From: Bacteroidia bacterium
Lineage (GTDB): Bacteria > Bacteroidota > Bacteroidia > B-17B0 > Aurantibacillaceae
Length of the DNA stretch: 64,000 nt
Reading direction: 5' to 3'
NCBI GenBank assembly: GCA_016787705.1
Contig: JAEUTP010000007.1
Span: forward strand, 1-64,000
This document shows positions 34,866 through 42,531 of this stretch, in pieces. Position numbers and translations under genes: made by a program. The number at the start of each line of letters is the position of its first letter. Position 1 is the stretch's first letter. The notes beneath the pieces were generated by a model. That model did no database searches and was not told where the DNA came from. It was given only the letters and a program-made list of their open reading frames with translations.

Positions 34866-37580
34866 TTAAGAAACTGTAGCTAAACGTTCTTTTCCAAATT
34901 CAAGGATCTTGTCAATAAATTCGTAAGGCTTGTAATTATTAATAGCTGCCTGGTGAAAAATACAGGTAGCAGGTGTCATACCCGGTAACGAATTAACTTC
35001 AATAAAAACAACTTCTGTTCTGCAATCTGCAAATACACGCACAAAAGCATCAATGCGACAATAACCTGTAACGCCTAATGCTTTAGCAGCTCCACCCAAT
35101 GCTGCTTTTACCTGGTCGCTAACTTTTTGCCTGTCTTTGGCATCTTTTGCATAACGCGCGGGAGTAATATTTTGACCTTGACCCGCTAAAAATTTTTCTT
35201 CCAAACTTAATATCTCTCCATCTGCTAAGGCTTCTGATGCCTCAAATACTTCGTATTCTATTTCGCCATTCCTATTTAATTTGGTAAGCATGCCACCGGT
35301 AATTTCTAAAAAGTGAAGCGCATCTTTTTTGCTGATCAGTTCTTCAACAAGGATCACCTGCTTTTGTGGAAATTCTTCTTTTGGTTTTATATGTAGCTTT
35401 TCGGCTGCTTTCGTATCAAGGTCTTCAGCTGCTCGGAAGATCAATGTACAAAAGGCTTCAAATTCTTCTAATGTTTTTATTTTCTTAACCGCACTGCTGC
35501 AACCATCATCAACTGGCTTGGCAATAAATGGATATTTAATACGATTAGATAAGATCTCAACAAATTTATTTTTGTCTTTTGTCCAGTCTTCTTTCGAAAT
35601 TAAAATATGATCGGCAATAAGAAAACCGTTAGATTTTAAGATTTCATTCGTTCTGTATTTATCAATTGTAATAGAAGAACTTTCTTTATTTGAACCGTTA
35701 TAAGGTAAATTTATTTTATCTAATTGCTCTTGTATTGCGCCATCCTCGCCCGGGCGACCATGCAGTGCAATAAACACTTCATCGGCTTTTTGTTTTAAAG
35801 AAGCGTAGGTTAATTTTTCGGGTTCTGCTGTATGGTTAGCTGATGCATATTTATGCGTTATTGCTTCACATTCCTGCATTATTTTTTTGATGACCGAATG
35901 CACTTTAAAATTCTCAACTTTTTCTTTTATATCATCTGCATTATCTTTTAATAATAAATTAATAGGCACATGGTACATTTGATGTTCTTGCGAATTACCT
36001 GTAAGGAAAACGGGAAAGGGTGCATATTTTTCTGAAGAAGATAATTTTTCAAAAACATTTCTTCCACTTTCTACAGAGATATGCCTTTCAGAAGAATAGC
36101 CTCCGAGCACCACTGCAACACGCGTTTTATTGCTTGCCGCATTTTTTTCGTTATGAATTTGCTTATCTAAAAGATCCAATAAATGTTTGTAACTAATATT
36201 TCCTTTTGATTGAATCAATCGTTTTGAAAGGGAGGTGCGAATAATGAATGTTAAGAATTGCGATGGATTTAATCCAATTTCTGCTGCCTGGTGAAAGAAA
36301 AACGAAGAAGGCATCATGCCACTGGTAGTATTTGGGTCGTTCAAAAATATTTTTCCATCCTTACTTAAAAAACCATCAATACGCGCATATACATCAAAGT
36401 GTAATTCGTAAAATAATTTTTCACAATCTTTTCTTATGGCTTCAATTTGCGTATCCGGTAAGTCAATAGGTGTTATCTTTCTTGAAAGGCCCGGTAAATA
36501 TTTACTGCGGTAATCAAATAATTCTTTTCCTTTTTTTATTTCGGTTGGTGGTAATGCAATTGCTTTTCCTTCCTCGTCTTCCAACACAATGCAACTAAAT
36601 TCTTTTCCTTCAATAAACCCTTCTACTAAAACAGTACTTTCACCATCAATACTTTCAACAACAAAACCGTCTGTTTTTAAATTGGCGTTTAAAAATTCAA
36701 TTAATTTATTGGGATCGTAAATTACAGGTGCGTTTAATTCTTTTGGATGGCTAATAACCACAGGCATTCCCATGCCTTCTCGAATATCAGCTAGTACTTT
36801 TACATAATTGAATTTTTCTTCATCACTATATCTCTGCCATTCTTTTGCATCTATCCATTTTGTAAACAAAGCTTTTTCAACAGCACTCATAAATTCAAAA
36901 TCGTTCGCTTCATTTAAAATACTCACACCAATGCTAGAGCCTTGATTAGCCGGTTTAACTACACAAGGAAAGCCGATCAATTCTGCCACTTTTTTAAGTG
37001 ATGTTTTTGCTTTTCCTTTAATCCAATCCTGCCTATTGATGGTAAGATATTTAGGGCTGTTAAAACCCTTGCTTACCATCATCTCTTTTTGTATTGCCTT
37101 ATCAATACCAATGGCTGATGCTAAAATACCGGAACCACTGTAAGGAATTTTATGGTATTCAAATAAACCTTGTATACGGCCATCTTCACCATAAGGGCCG
37201 TGCAAACATAAAAACGCAAAGTCAATTTTTGTTTTTAGTTCTGATGGATTTAATTTTTTTCCGATCTTTTGTATCAATGCACTTTGTTGTTCTTCGTTCA
37301 GGTCTCCTAAATTTTCGGCATATAACTGAAAGCGATGATCCCGATAGCTATCGGGAGTAGGTAAAAAATCTACCGGGGGATAAAAATCACGAATAGTGCC
37401 TTTGTAAATAAATTCCCAATTCAATTCAACAAAATTTCCAAAGCTATCAACAAAAACAGGAACGGCCTCAAATAAAAATTTATTTAAATTATCGTAAACG
37501 GTTCTTCCACCCGCAAAAGAAATTTCGCGCTCTTTACTTTGCCCGCCAAAAATGATCCCGATCTTTATTTTATTTGCCAT
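34866..37580 (-). CDS. tandem D-alanine--D-alanine ligase-like fusion (two ATP-grasp units)
   Basis: 904 residues from the ATG at 37580; an in-frame upstream codon at 37646 would add a Cys-rich, non-family lead and is rejected. Two complete Ddl-like units follow each other: unit 1 begins IIFGGQSKEREISFAGG (about 8) and ends ARIDGFLSKDG ... NDPNTTSGM (about 415); unit 2 begins VVLGGYSSERHISVESG (about 488) and ends CRIDAFVR ... IEVNSLPGM (about 860). A single Ddl is usually 300-370 residues. Unit 1 has Asp in place of the Mg-binding Glu of the NE.NT.PG motif. Likely makes the D-Ala-D-Ala of peptidoglycan, perhaps with one unit altered. Codons 75-80 come from a perfect 18-bp palindrome. Confidence 0.87.
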   Translation of the reverse strand: MANKIKIGIIFGGQSKEREISFAGGRTVYDNLNKFLFEAVPVFVDSFGNFVELNWEFIYKGTIRDFYPPVDFLPTPDSYRDHRFQLYAENLGDLNEEQQSALIQKIGKKLNPSELKTKIDFAFLCLHGPYGEDGRIQGLFEYHKIPYSGSGILASAIGIDKAIQKEMMVSKGFNSPKYLTINRQDWIKGKAKTSLKKVAELIGFPCVVKPANQGSSIGVSILNEANDFEFMSAVEKALFTKWIDAKEWQRYSDEEKFNYVKVLADIREGMGMPVVISHPKELNAPVIYDPNKLIEFLNANLKTDGFVVESIDGESTVLVEGFIEGKEFSCIVLEDEEGKAIALPPTEIKKGKELFDYRSKYLPGLSRKITPIDLPDTQIEAIRKDCEKLFYELHFDVYARIDGFLSKDGKIFLNDPNTTSGMMPSSFFFHQAAEIGLNPSQFLTFIIRTSLSKRLIQSKGNISYKHLLDLLDKQIHNEKNAASNKTRVAVVLGGYSSERHISVESGRNVFEKLSSSEKYAPFPVFLTGNSQEHQMYHVPINLLLKDNADDIKEKVENFKVHSVIKKIMQECEAITHKYASANHTAEPEKLTYASLKQKADEVFIALHGRPGEDGAIQEQLDKINLPYNGSNKESSSITIDKYRTNEILKSNGFLIADHILISKEDWTKDKNKFVEILSNRIKYPFIAKPVDDGCSSAVKKIKTLEEFEAFCTLIFRAAEDLDTKAAEKLHIKPKEEFPQKQVILVEELISKKDALHFLEITGGMLTKLNRNGEIEYEVFEASEALADGEILSLEEKFLAGQGQNITPARYAKDAKDRQKVSDQVKAALGGAAKALGVTGYCRIDAFVRVFADCRTEVVFIEVNSLPGMTPATCIFHQAAINNYKPYEFIDKILEFGKERLATVS
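37339..37356. repeat. 18-bp perfect palindrome TCCCGATAGCTATCGGGA inside ddl
   Basis: TCCCGATAGCTATCGGGA is its own reverse complement. In the minus-strand ddl frame it encodes part of TPDSYRD. I recall CCCGATAGCTATCGGG as a frequent dispersed palindrome in Bacteroidota genomes; this is the only copy I see in the window. Confidence 0.6.
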
Positions 37581-37853
37581 ACTTAAAATTACACTACAAA
37601 GGTGAATATTATTCAAAAATAGAGGAAAGCAGCCGCGCTGAAACATCTGAATTTGGAAATAATTAACATTCGTATGTAAATACCGTAAGGCCTGTTTATG
37701 CCGCTCATCAAGTGTTATAGAAGGTTAAAGGTCTGCGAAATCGGTTTTAGGAACAAAACCGGCGGTAAAGTGCTTAAATTTATCGGTAAGTTAAGACACT
37801 TTTTAGTGCTTGCCTTTTAAATAATATCAAAACAATTTGTGCGGCTTTATGCT

Positions 37854-37861
37854 TAATTTTG
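37854..37861 (+). promoter_or_regulatory. -7 box TAATTTTG for the metallophosphoesterase gene
   Basis: Perfect TAnnTTTG match ending 6 nt before the ATG at 37868. It also covers the TTG at 37859, which rules that codon out as the start. The 290-bp region back to ddl shows only a small hairpin (CGGTTTT/AAAACCG at 37744-37763) besides. Confidence 0.55.
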
Positions 37862-37867
37862 CACTCT

Positions 37868-39112
37868 ATGTTTGTACGTATCTTAATTTTTTCAACGCTT
37901 ATAATTCTTATTGAATTATATTTTTTACAGGCTGTAAAAACATTTACACAGGATTTTTCTCCAGGCAAAAAAACAGTTTTACTTTATACAACTTATATTA
38001 TTGCCTGCATTAGCATTTTAATGGCAATTGTTGCAGTTATTTATCCTCCACCAAACTGGACGCCCTTTTTGCGACTTTTATCTTCGATAATGATAATAAT
38101 AGTTTTGTGTAAATTAATTGGCTGTACTTTTTTATTATTTGATGATATTTTACGACTTTGTAAATGGTTCTTTTCATTTTTTAAAAGTAAACCTGCCGAT
38201 TCGGTTGAAGTTGCAGAAGGCATTAGCCGCCTAAAATTTCTTAGCCAGCTGGCTATTACATTTACTGTAGTACCTGCTGTTGGCTTTATTTATGGTATGG
38301 TGAGCGGTGCCTATAAGTATCGTGTACATAAAGTAAAAGTGCCTTCATCAAAAATCCCTAAAGAGTTTGATGGTTTTAAAATTGTTCAGCTTTCAGATAT
38401 TCACACCGGTAGTTTTTTAAATGAAGATGGATTAAAAAAAGCATTTGAAATTGTTAAAGAACAAAATGCAGATCTTATTTTATTTACCGGCGATCTTGTA
38501 AATAATGAAGCTAAAGAAGTAGAAGGCTATGAGCATTTATTTTCGAGCCTTAAAGCACCGCATGGTGTATATTCTGTTTTAGGAAACCATGATTATGGCG
38601 ATTATGTGCAATGGGATACCAAAGAAGCAAAGCGTGCAAACCTTGAAAAATTGAAAGAAAAACAAAAAGATTTTGGATGGAGATTGCTAATGAACGAGCA
38701 TGTAGCCATAGAAAAAAACGGAGCTAAAATTGGTTTATTAGGGATTGAAAACTGGGGTGGTAATATGCGTTTTCCGCGCTACGGTAAAATGAAAGATGCT
38801 TATGTTGGTGCAGAGGATTACCCTTTTAAAATATTAATGAGCCACGATCCAAGCCATTGGGATATGCAGGTTGTTTTAGAATATCCTGAAGTTGATCTTA
38901 CCTTAAGCGGCCATACACATGGTATGCAATTAGGTATTGAAATACCGGGGATTAAATGGAGTCCGGCCAAATGGATCTATAAGAACTGGGCGGGCTTATA
39001 TAAAATGGATAAGCAATTTTTATATGTTAACCGAGGTCTTGGTTTTTTGGGCTATCCAGGCCGTTTAGGTATTTGGCCAGAGATAACTGTTATTGAGTTG
39101 AAAGCGGTATAA
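37868..39112 (+). CDS. membrane-bound metallophosphoesterase
   Basis: 414 residues from the ATG at 37868. Four hydrophobic segments in the first ~150 residues, then a calcineurin-type phosphoesterase domain (about 155-410) with all metal-binding motifs: LSDIHTG, FTGDLVN, LGNHDYGDY, SHDPSHW and SGHTHGMQ. It resembles YkuE/YaeI-like membrane phosphoesterases; the substrate (possibly a lipid or nucleotide phosphoester) is unknown. It ends 1 nt before the convergent barrel gene at 39114. Confidence 0.9.
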   Translation: MFVRILIFSTLIILIELYFLQAVKTFTQDFSPGKKTVLLYTTYIIACISILMAIVAVIYPPPNWTPFLRLLSSIMIIIVLCKLIGCTFLLFDDILRLCKWFFSFFKSKPADSVEVAEGISRLKFLSQLAITFTVVPAVGFIYGMVSGAYKYRVHKVKVPSSKIPKEFDGFKIVQLSDIHTGSFLNEDGLKKAFEIVKEQNADLILFTGDLVNNEAKEVEGYEHLFSSLKAPHGVYSVLGNHDYGDYVQWDTKEAKRANLEKLKEKQKDFGWRLLMNEHVAIEKNGAKIGLLGIENWGGNMRFPRYGKMKDAYVGAEDYPFKILMSHDPSHWDMQVVLEYPEVDLTLSGHTHGMQLGIEIPGIKWSPAKWIYKNWAGLYKMDKQFLYVNRGLGFLGYPGRLGIWPEITVIELKAV

Positions 39113-39113
39113 A

Positions 39114-40436
39114 TTATAGCTTAAAGCGTAAACCAGCATTTATAAAAAGACGGTCCTCATTTAATGGATAAGAAGAAGAATTTATAAGCAGTTTGTTTTT
39201 TGAAAAGCCAATAAAATAAGAAGGCTTAAAAATTACAGATAGTTTGTTATTTAAACTATAGCTAATTACCGCGCCGGGCAAGGCACCCAGGTTCACCACC
39301 TCTGTAGTTTTAAAATTATCTTCTTCTTTAAAATAAGATGGTACAATGTTAGAAGAAGGCGGATCGGGCTGACCTTTGATATATAAGAAAACTTCATCAC
39401 CATAATACTGGGCGTATCCATGGTTATATTTTGTATAACAAACATTAAATAGTGCCGATGCACTTATGCTTAATTTGTTTTTTTGCAATAATAAATATTC
39501 TGCACCTAACGCAAAATGGCAAGAATAATTTGCGCCTATATTATATTCTGTAAACGCTTTTATGTAATAAGTAGAATCGAATTGCGCGCTTGCCGGCGAG
39601 CTGCTAATACTTATTACCTGTTTGGTGATCTTATTTTGGCTGGTAATGTAACTGTAATTTAAATTACCCTTATCAAAAATAAATTGCCCACATACAGTAA
39701 ATTTATTTTGCAAAAGATAATTTATTGAAATACCCGCTAAACAACCTATATCTTTATTTTTTTGTTTAAAATCCATGTGTTGAACGCGGCGTTTGTACGA
39801 TAAACCACTACCTCCAAAAACATCTATGCTAAGCGCCGAAATCGGATTTTGCGAGTTGTATGCATTTTTAAATTCAGGATATATCTCGCGCAGACTTTCT
39901 GTTGCAAAGCTTGGTATCTGAAGGCGCTGGAGTATATCGGCAAACAGGTTTTTTTTCGAAATAGTATCTGTTACAAAATCATAATTTTGTTTTTGGCGGG
40001 TGGGAAGAGTGAGATCATTATAGTTTTTAAATATTTGTTCTTTAGCGTTGAGTGTAATTGTTTTACAACCAGAAACTATAGCGCCATGAATTGAAGGTTT
40101 GTATTGTTTTTTATGCACATTTGAATTTTGGGTAATCTCATTTTGCTGAGCTGTGTTTTCTGAGATAGATTTGTTAGTTGTTTTTACCTTGGGTTGAGCT
40201 TTAGTCTTTTTGTAAACAACGGAGTCTTTTGCAAAAGGCGTATAAAACAGTGTGCCTATTAAGCCGGCAATAAATAAAGCTGCGCCAATAGATAAAATGA
40301 AGAAAGCGCCGCGTTTTTTCCTTTCTTTTTGGGGTACGAAATATTTTATTTTTTCCCAGTTTTGGTTAATAGCAAGGTCATCCACTTCAGGTTCAAAGTG
40401 GATGAATTTATTTTTTATGGTTTCTTTATCATTCAT
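39114..40436 (-). CDS. trans-envelope protein: cytoplasmic head, inner-membrane helix, predicted outer-membrane beta-barrel
   Basis: 440 residues with an unusual plan. Residues 1-42 are charged (EVDDLAINQNWEKIKYFV) and end in KERKKR; 44-66 are a strong transmembrane helix (FFILSIGAALFIAGLIGTLFY) without a cleavage site; 67-190 are a Lys/Asn/Gln-rich linker; about 198-440 are amphipathic beta strands (SIDVFGGSGLSYKR, NIGANYSCHFALGAEYLLL, INAGLRFKL at the end) as in small OMP beta-barrel proteins. Its ATG overlaps the stop of the ECF sigma gene (ATGA), so it is probably the sigma regulator (anti-sigma role). No zinc-binding anti-sigma motif is visible. Function inferred from position and plan. 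Confidence 0.75.
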   Translation of the reverse strand: MNDKETIKNKFIHFEPEVDDLAINQNWEKIKYFVPQKERKKRGAFFILSIGAALFIAGLIGTLFYTPFAKDSVVYKKTKAQPKVKTTNKSISENTAQQNEITQNSNVHKKQYKPSIHGAIVSGCKTITLNAKEQIFKNYNDLTLPTRQKQNYDFVTDTISKKNLFADILQRLQIPSFATESLREIYPEFKNAYNSQNPISALSIDVFGGSGLSYKRRVQHMDFKQKNKDIGCLAGISINYLLQNKFTVCGQFIFDKGNLNYSYITSQNKITKQVISISSSPASAQFDSTYYIKAFTEYNIGANYSCHFALGAEYLLLQKNKLSISASALFNVCYTKYNHGYAQYYGDEVFLYIKGQPDPPSSNIVPSYFKEEDNFKTTEVVNLGALPGAVISYSLNNKLSVIFKPSYFIGFSKNKLLINSSSYPLNEDRLFINAGLRFKL

Positions 40437-40984
40437 ACGGCCTGTTGTTTATGATATACCTTTAATAAATCTTTTAAATAGGCTTTTGCTTTAAAGAGTT
40501 GCGATTTTGAGGTGCCTACACTTATACTAAGTAATTCAGAAATTTGCTGGTGTGTATAGCCATCTATGTAAAACAGATTAATTACTATTCTGTATCCCTC
40601 TGGCAATTGATTTAATAAAGTAAGGATTTCTTTATTCGAAAAAGCTTCAAATACAGACGTAAAACTGTCATCGCCTATATCAATCTCATCTGTTATAGCA
40701 ACATGCAGGTCAAATTTTAAATTACTCCGGTAACTATTAATAGCAGTGTTTTGCACAATGCGTTTCATCCAGCCTTCAAAAGAGCCTTTTATATTAAAAG
40801 AATCAATGCTGTTAAAAATCTTAATGAACGAATCTTGTAAAATATCCTCAGCTTCAGCTGTATCACGACTATACCTTAACGCAATGCCTAAAAGTATCCT
40901 ATAATAACTTTTATAAAGTGTTTCAAAAGATTTTTCATCTTTAGCCTTACAACCTTTTATTATATCATTAAGGTTAATTTGCAT
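40433..40984 (-). CDS. ECF-type RNA polymerase sigma-70 factor
   Basis: 183 residues with the two ECF domains. Region 2 (about 20-90): FETLYKSYYRILLGIALRYSRD, AEDILQDSFIKIF, FEGWMKRIVQNTAINSYR. Region 4 (about 120-175): LPEGYRIVINLFYIDGYTHQQISELLSISVGTSKSQLFKAKAYL. Binds core RNA polymerase to activate a small regulon. It overlaps the barrel gene by 4 nt (ATGA), so the two are translationally coupled. Confidence 0.93.
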   Translation of the reverse strand: MQINLNDIIKGCKAKDEKSFETLYKSYYRILLGIALRYSRDTAEAEDILQDSFIKIFNSIDSFNIKGSFEGWMKRIVQNTAINSYRSNLKFDLHVAITDEIDIGDDSFTSVFEAFSNKEILTLLNQLPEGYRIVINLFYIDGYTHQQISELLSISVGTSKSQLFKAKAYLKDLLKVYHKQQAV

Positions 40985-41036
40985 TATCGGACATAATTCA
41001 AAAAGTGTACCGTTTTTTTGTGATTTTACATATTTG

Positions 41037-41918
41037 TTACTCTTTTATGAATTTTATATTTGCCTGCCCGCCATTTTCGAATTGTATTTTAGCAAAATAA
41101 GCTCCCGGTAAAAATCCTTCAAGCTTTATTTTACTTTCTGTGCTTTGCAAATCAGTTAGGCTTAAAACTTCCGTAGCTAAAAGGTTATAAACTTTTATGC
41201 TGTTAAAAGGTATTTCTGTTTTTATAGTTAATATGTCGCGGGACGGATTTGGATAAAATAAAGTCTTATTTTTCTTGGAATTATCTTTAATAGCATTTGG
41301 GCTATCGCAATTTATATTAACTGCGGCATAAGCAAAACAGGTATCGTTTGGTGTATTCATATCCCACTGGTTTACTTTAACAATATAGTTGCCACAGTTT
41401 GCATAGGTATGCGTATAATTTGTTGTCGGCTGCGAATTGTCTCCATACTCATAATTGGTAAATATTTCGGGAATAGCTATGCCAGCCCAAACTGTAACAG
41501 AATTGACTGCCAAAGTTACACTGGCTGTATTGTTAACACAAAGCGTTGATGCCGGCGGGTTTACAGTAATTGTAAAAACCTGAACATTAGCTACCGGCCC
41601 GCAAAGCACAGGCGAAGTATAAGTAAGTGATACCGTATAATTAGTTGTAACCGTTACCGGTGAATAGCAGTGAAAGATAATTTTGCCGATACCATTGCTG
41701 CCGTCATGAAACTGCCATTGGTAATATGAGTCAGGATCATTAGGAACGCTATTATTGGCCGTTAATGAATAACAACCGTACGTATTTGGAATTGGCGTAA
41801 TGGTTACCATCGGCACGCAGGGATTTACTAATGTATATGTTAACGATGGGCCAAAAGCAAAAACACTTTTAACAAAAAACAAACTAAGCGCGCAGATAAG
41901 TAATTTTATGGTTTTCAT
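41037..41918 (-). CDS. secreted protein with PKD-like domains and T9SS sorting domain
   Basis: 293 residues with a signal peptide (ends SVFAFG). The mature part holds two Ig/PKD-like stretches (CYSLTANNSVPNDPDSYYQWQFHDGSNG; TNYEYGDNSQPTTNYTHTYANCGNYIVKVNQWD) rich in Thr, Val and paired Cys, then a sorting domain (LFYPNPSRDILTIKT to LPGAYFAKIQFENG). Predicted surface or released T9SS cargo of unknown function. It lies 52 nt upstream of the sigma factor gene on the same strand. Confidence 0.8.
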   Translation of the reverse strand: MKTIKLLICALSLFFVKSVFAFGPSLTYTLVNPCVPMVTITPIPNTYGCYSLTANNSVPNDPDSYYQWQFHDGSNGIGKIIFHCYSPVTVTTNYTVSLTYTSPVLCGPVANVQVFTITVNPPASTLCVNNTASVTLAVNSVTVWAGIAIPEIFTNYEYGDNSQPTTNYTHTYANCGNYIVKVNQWDMNTPNDTCFAYAAVNINCDSPNAIKDNSKKNKTLFYPNPSRDILTIKTEIPFNSIKVYNLLATEVLSLTDLQSTESKIKLEGFLPGAYFAKIQFENGGQANIKFIKE

Positions 41919-41987
41919 AATTTAATAGTTTATGGTTCTATATATAAGACAAGAACTTAAAACAAAAGGTTGCCTGGGTTTTTAAAT

Positions 41988-42019
41988 GTTGTATATATTT
42001 ATGTTAAAATTTAAATTTG
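41988..42019 (+). promoter_or_regulatory. promoter GTTG-N20-TAAATTTG for the YdeI-like gene
   Basis: GTTG at 41988-41991 and a perfect TAAATTTG at 42012-42019, which ends 4 nt before the ATG at 42024. Confidence 0.55.
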
Positions 42020-42023
42020 ATTC

Positions 42024-42530
42024 ATGCATTCCTTTAAAGCCATCATTCAAAAATTTTCAAGCAAAGGCGAAAAAACGGGTTGGACATATATAGATGTACC
42101 GCCGGATATTCTCACTAAATTAAAAAGGCCGGATAAAAAAGAGTTTCGTGTTAAAGGAGTTATTGATGATGTAAAATTTGACAGGCTTGCAACTTACCCA
42201 ATAGGTGAAGGAAATTTTATAATTGCGATAAATGCTGAACTTCGTAAAAAACTTGGAAAAAAAGAGGGGGCAGCTGTTTCTCTAAAAATAGAGTTGGACA
42301 AAAGTGCGGCAATAAAATCGCAGGAATTAATAGAAGCTTTAAATGAAGACAAAATAGCTAAAAAGCAATTTGATTCTTTGTTACTTTCGCACCGTAATTA
42401 TTTTCACCGCTATGTATATACGGCAAAAGGTATTGATACTAAAGCCGGCCGCATTGTTAATATTATTAACGCTATGTATAAAAAGCAAAATTTTGGTGAG
42501 ATGTTAAGAAGCCTGAAAAAAGAAAAGTAA
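42024..42530 (+). CDS. DUF1905 / YdeI (OmdA)-like protein
   Basis: 168 residues in two parts: DUF1905 (about 3-90; FKAIIQKFSSKG, WTYIDVPPDIL, FRVKGVIDDVKF, GEGNFIIAINAELRKKLGKKEGAAV) and a helical YdeI/OmdA-type segment (about 95-165; DKIAKKQFDSLLLSHRNYFHRYV, TKAGRIVNIINAM). The YdeI family has been linked to bacteriocin and antimicrobial-peptide tolerance in a few hosts; no role can be told here. Cytoplasmic, single gene. Confidence 0.82.
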   Translation: MHSFKAIIQKFSSKGEKTGWTYIDVPPDILTKLKRPDKKEFRVKGVIDDVKFDRLATYPIGEGNFIIAINAELRKKLGKKEGAAVSLKIELDKSAAIKSQELIEALNEDKIAKKQFDSLLLSHRNYFHRYVYTAKGIDTKAGRIVNIINAMYKKQNFGEMLRSLKKEK

Positions 42531-42531
42531 A

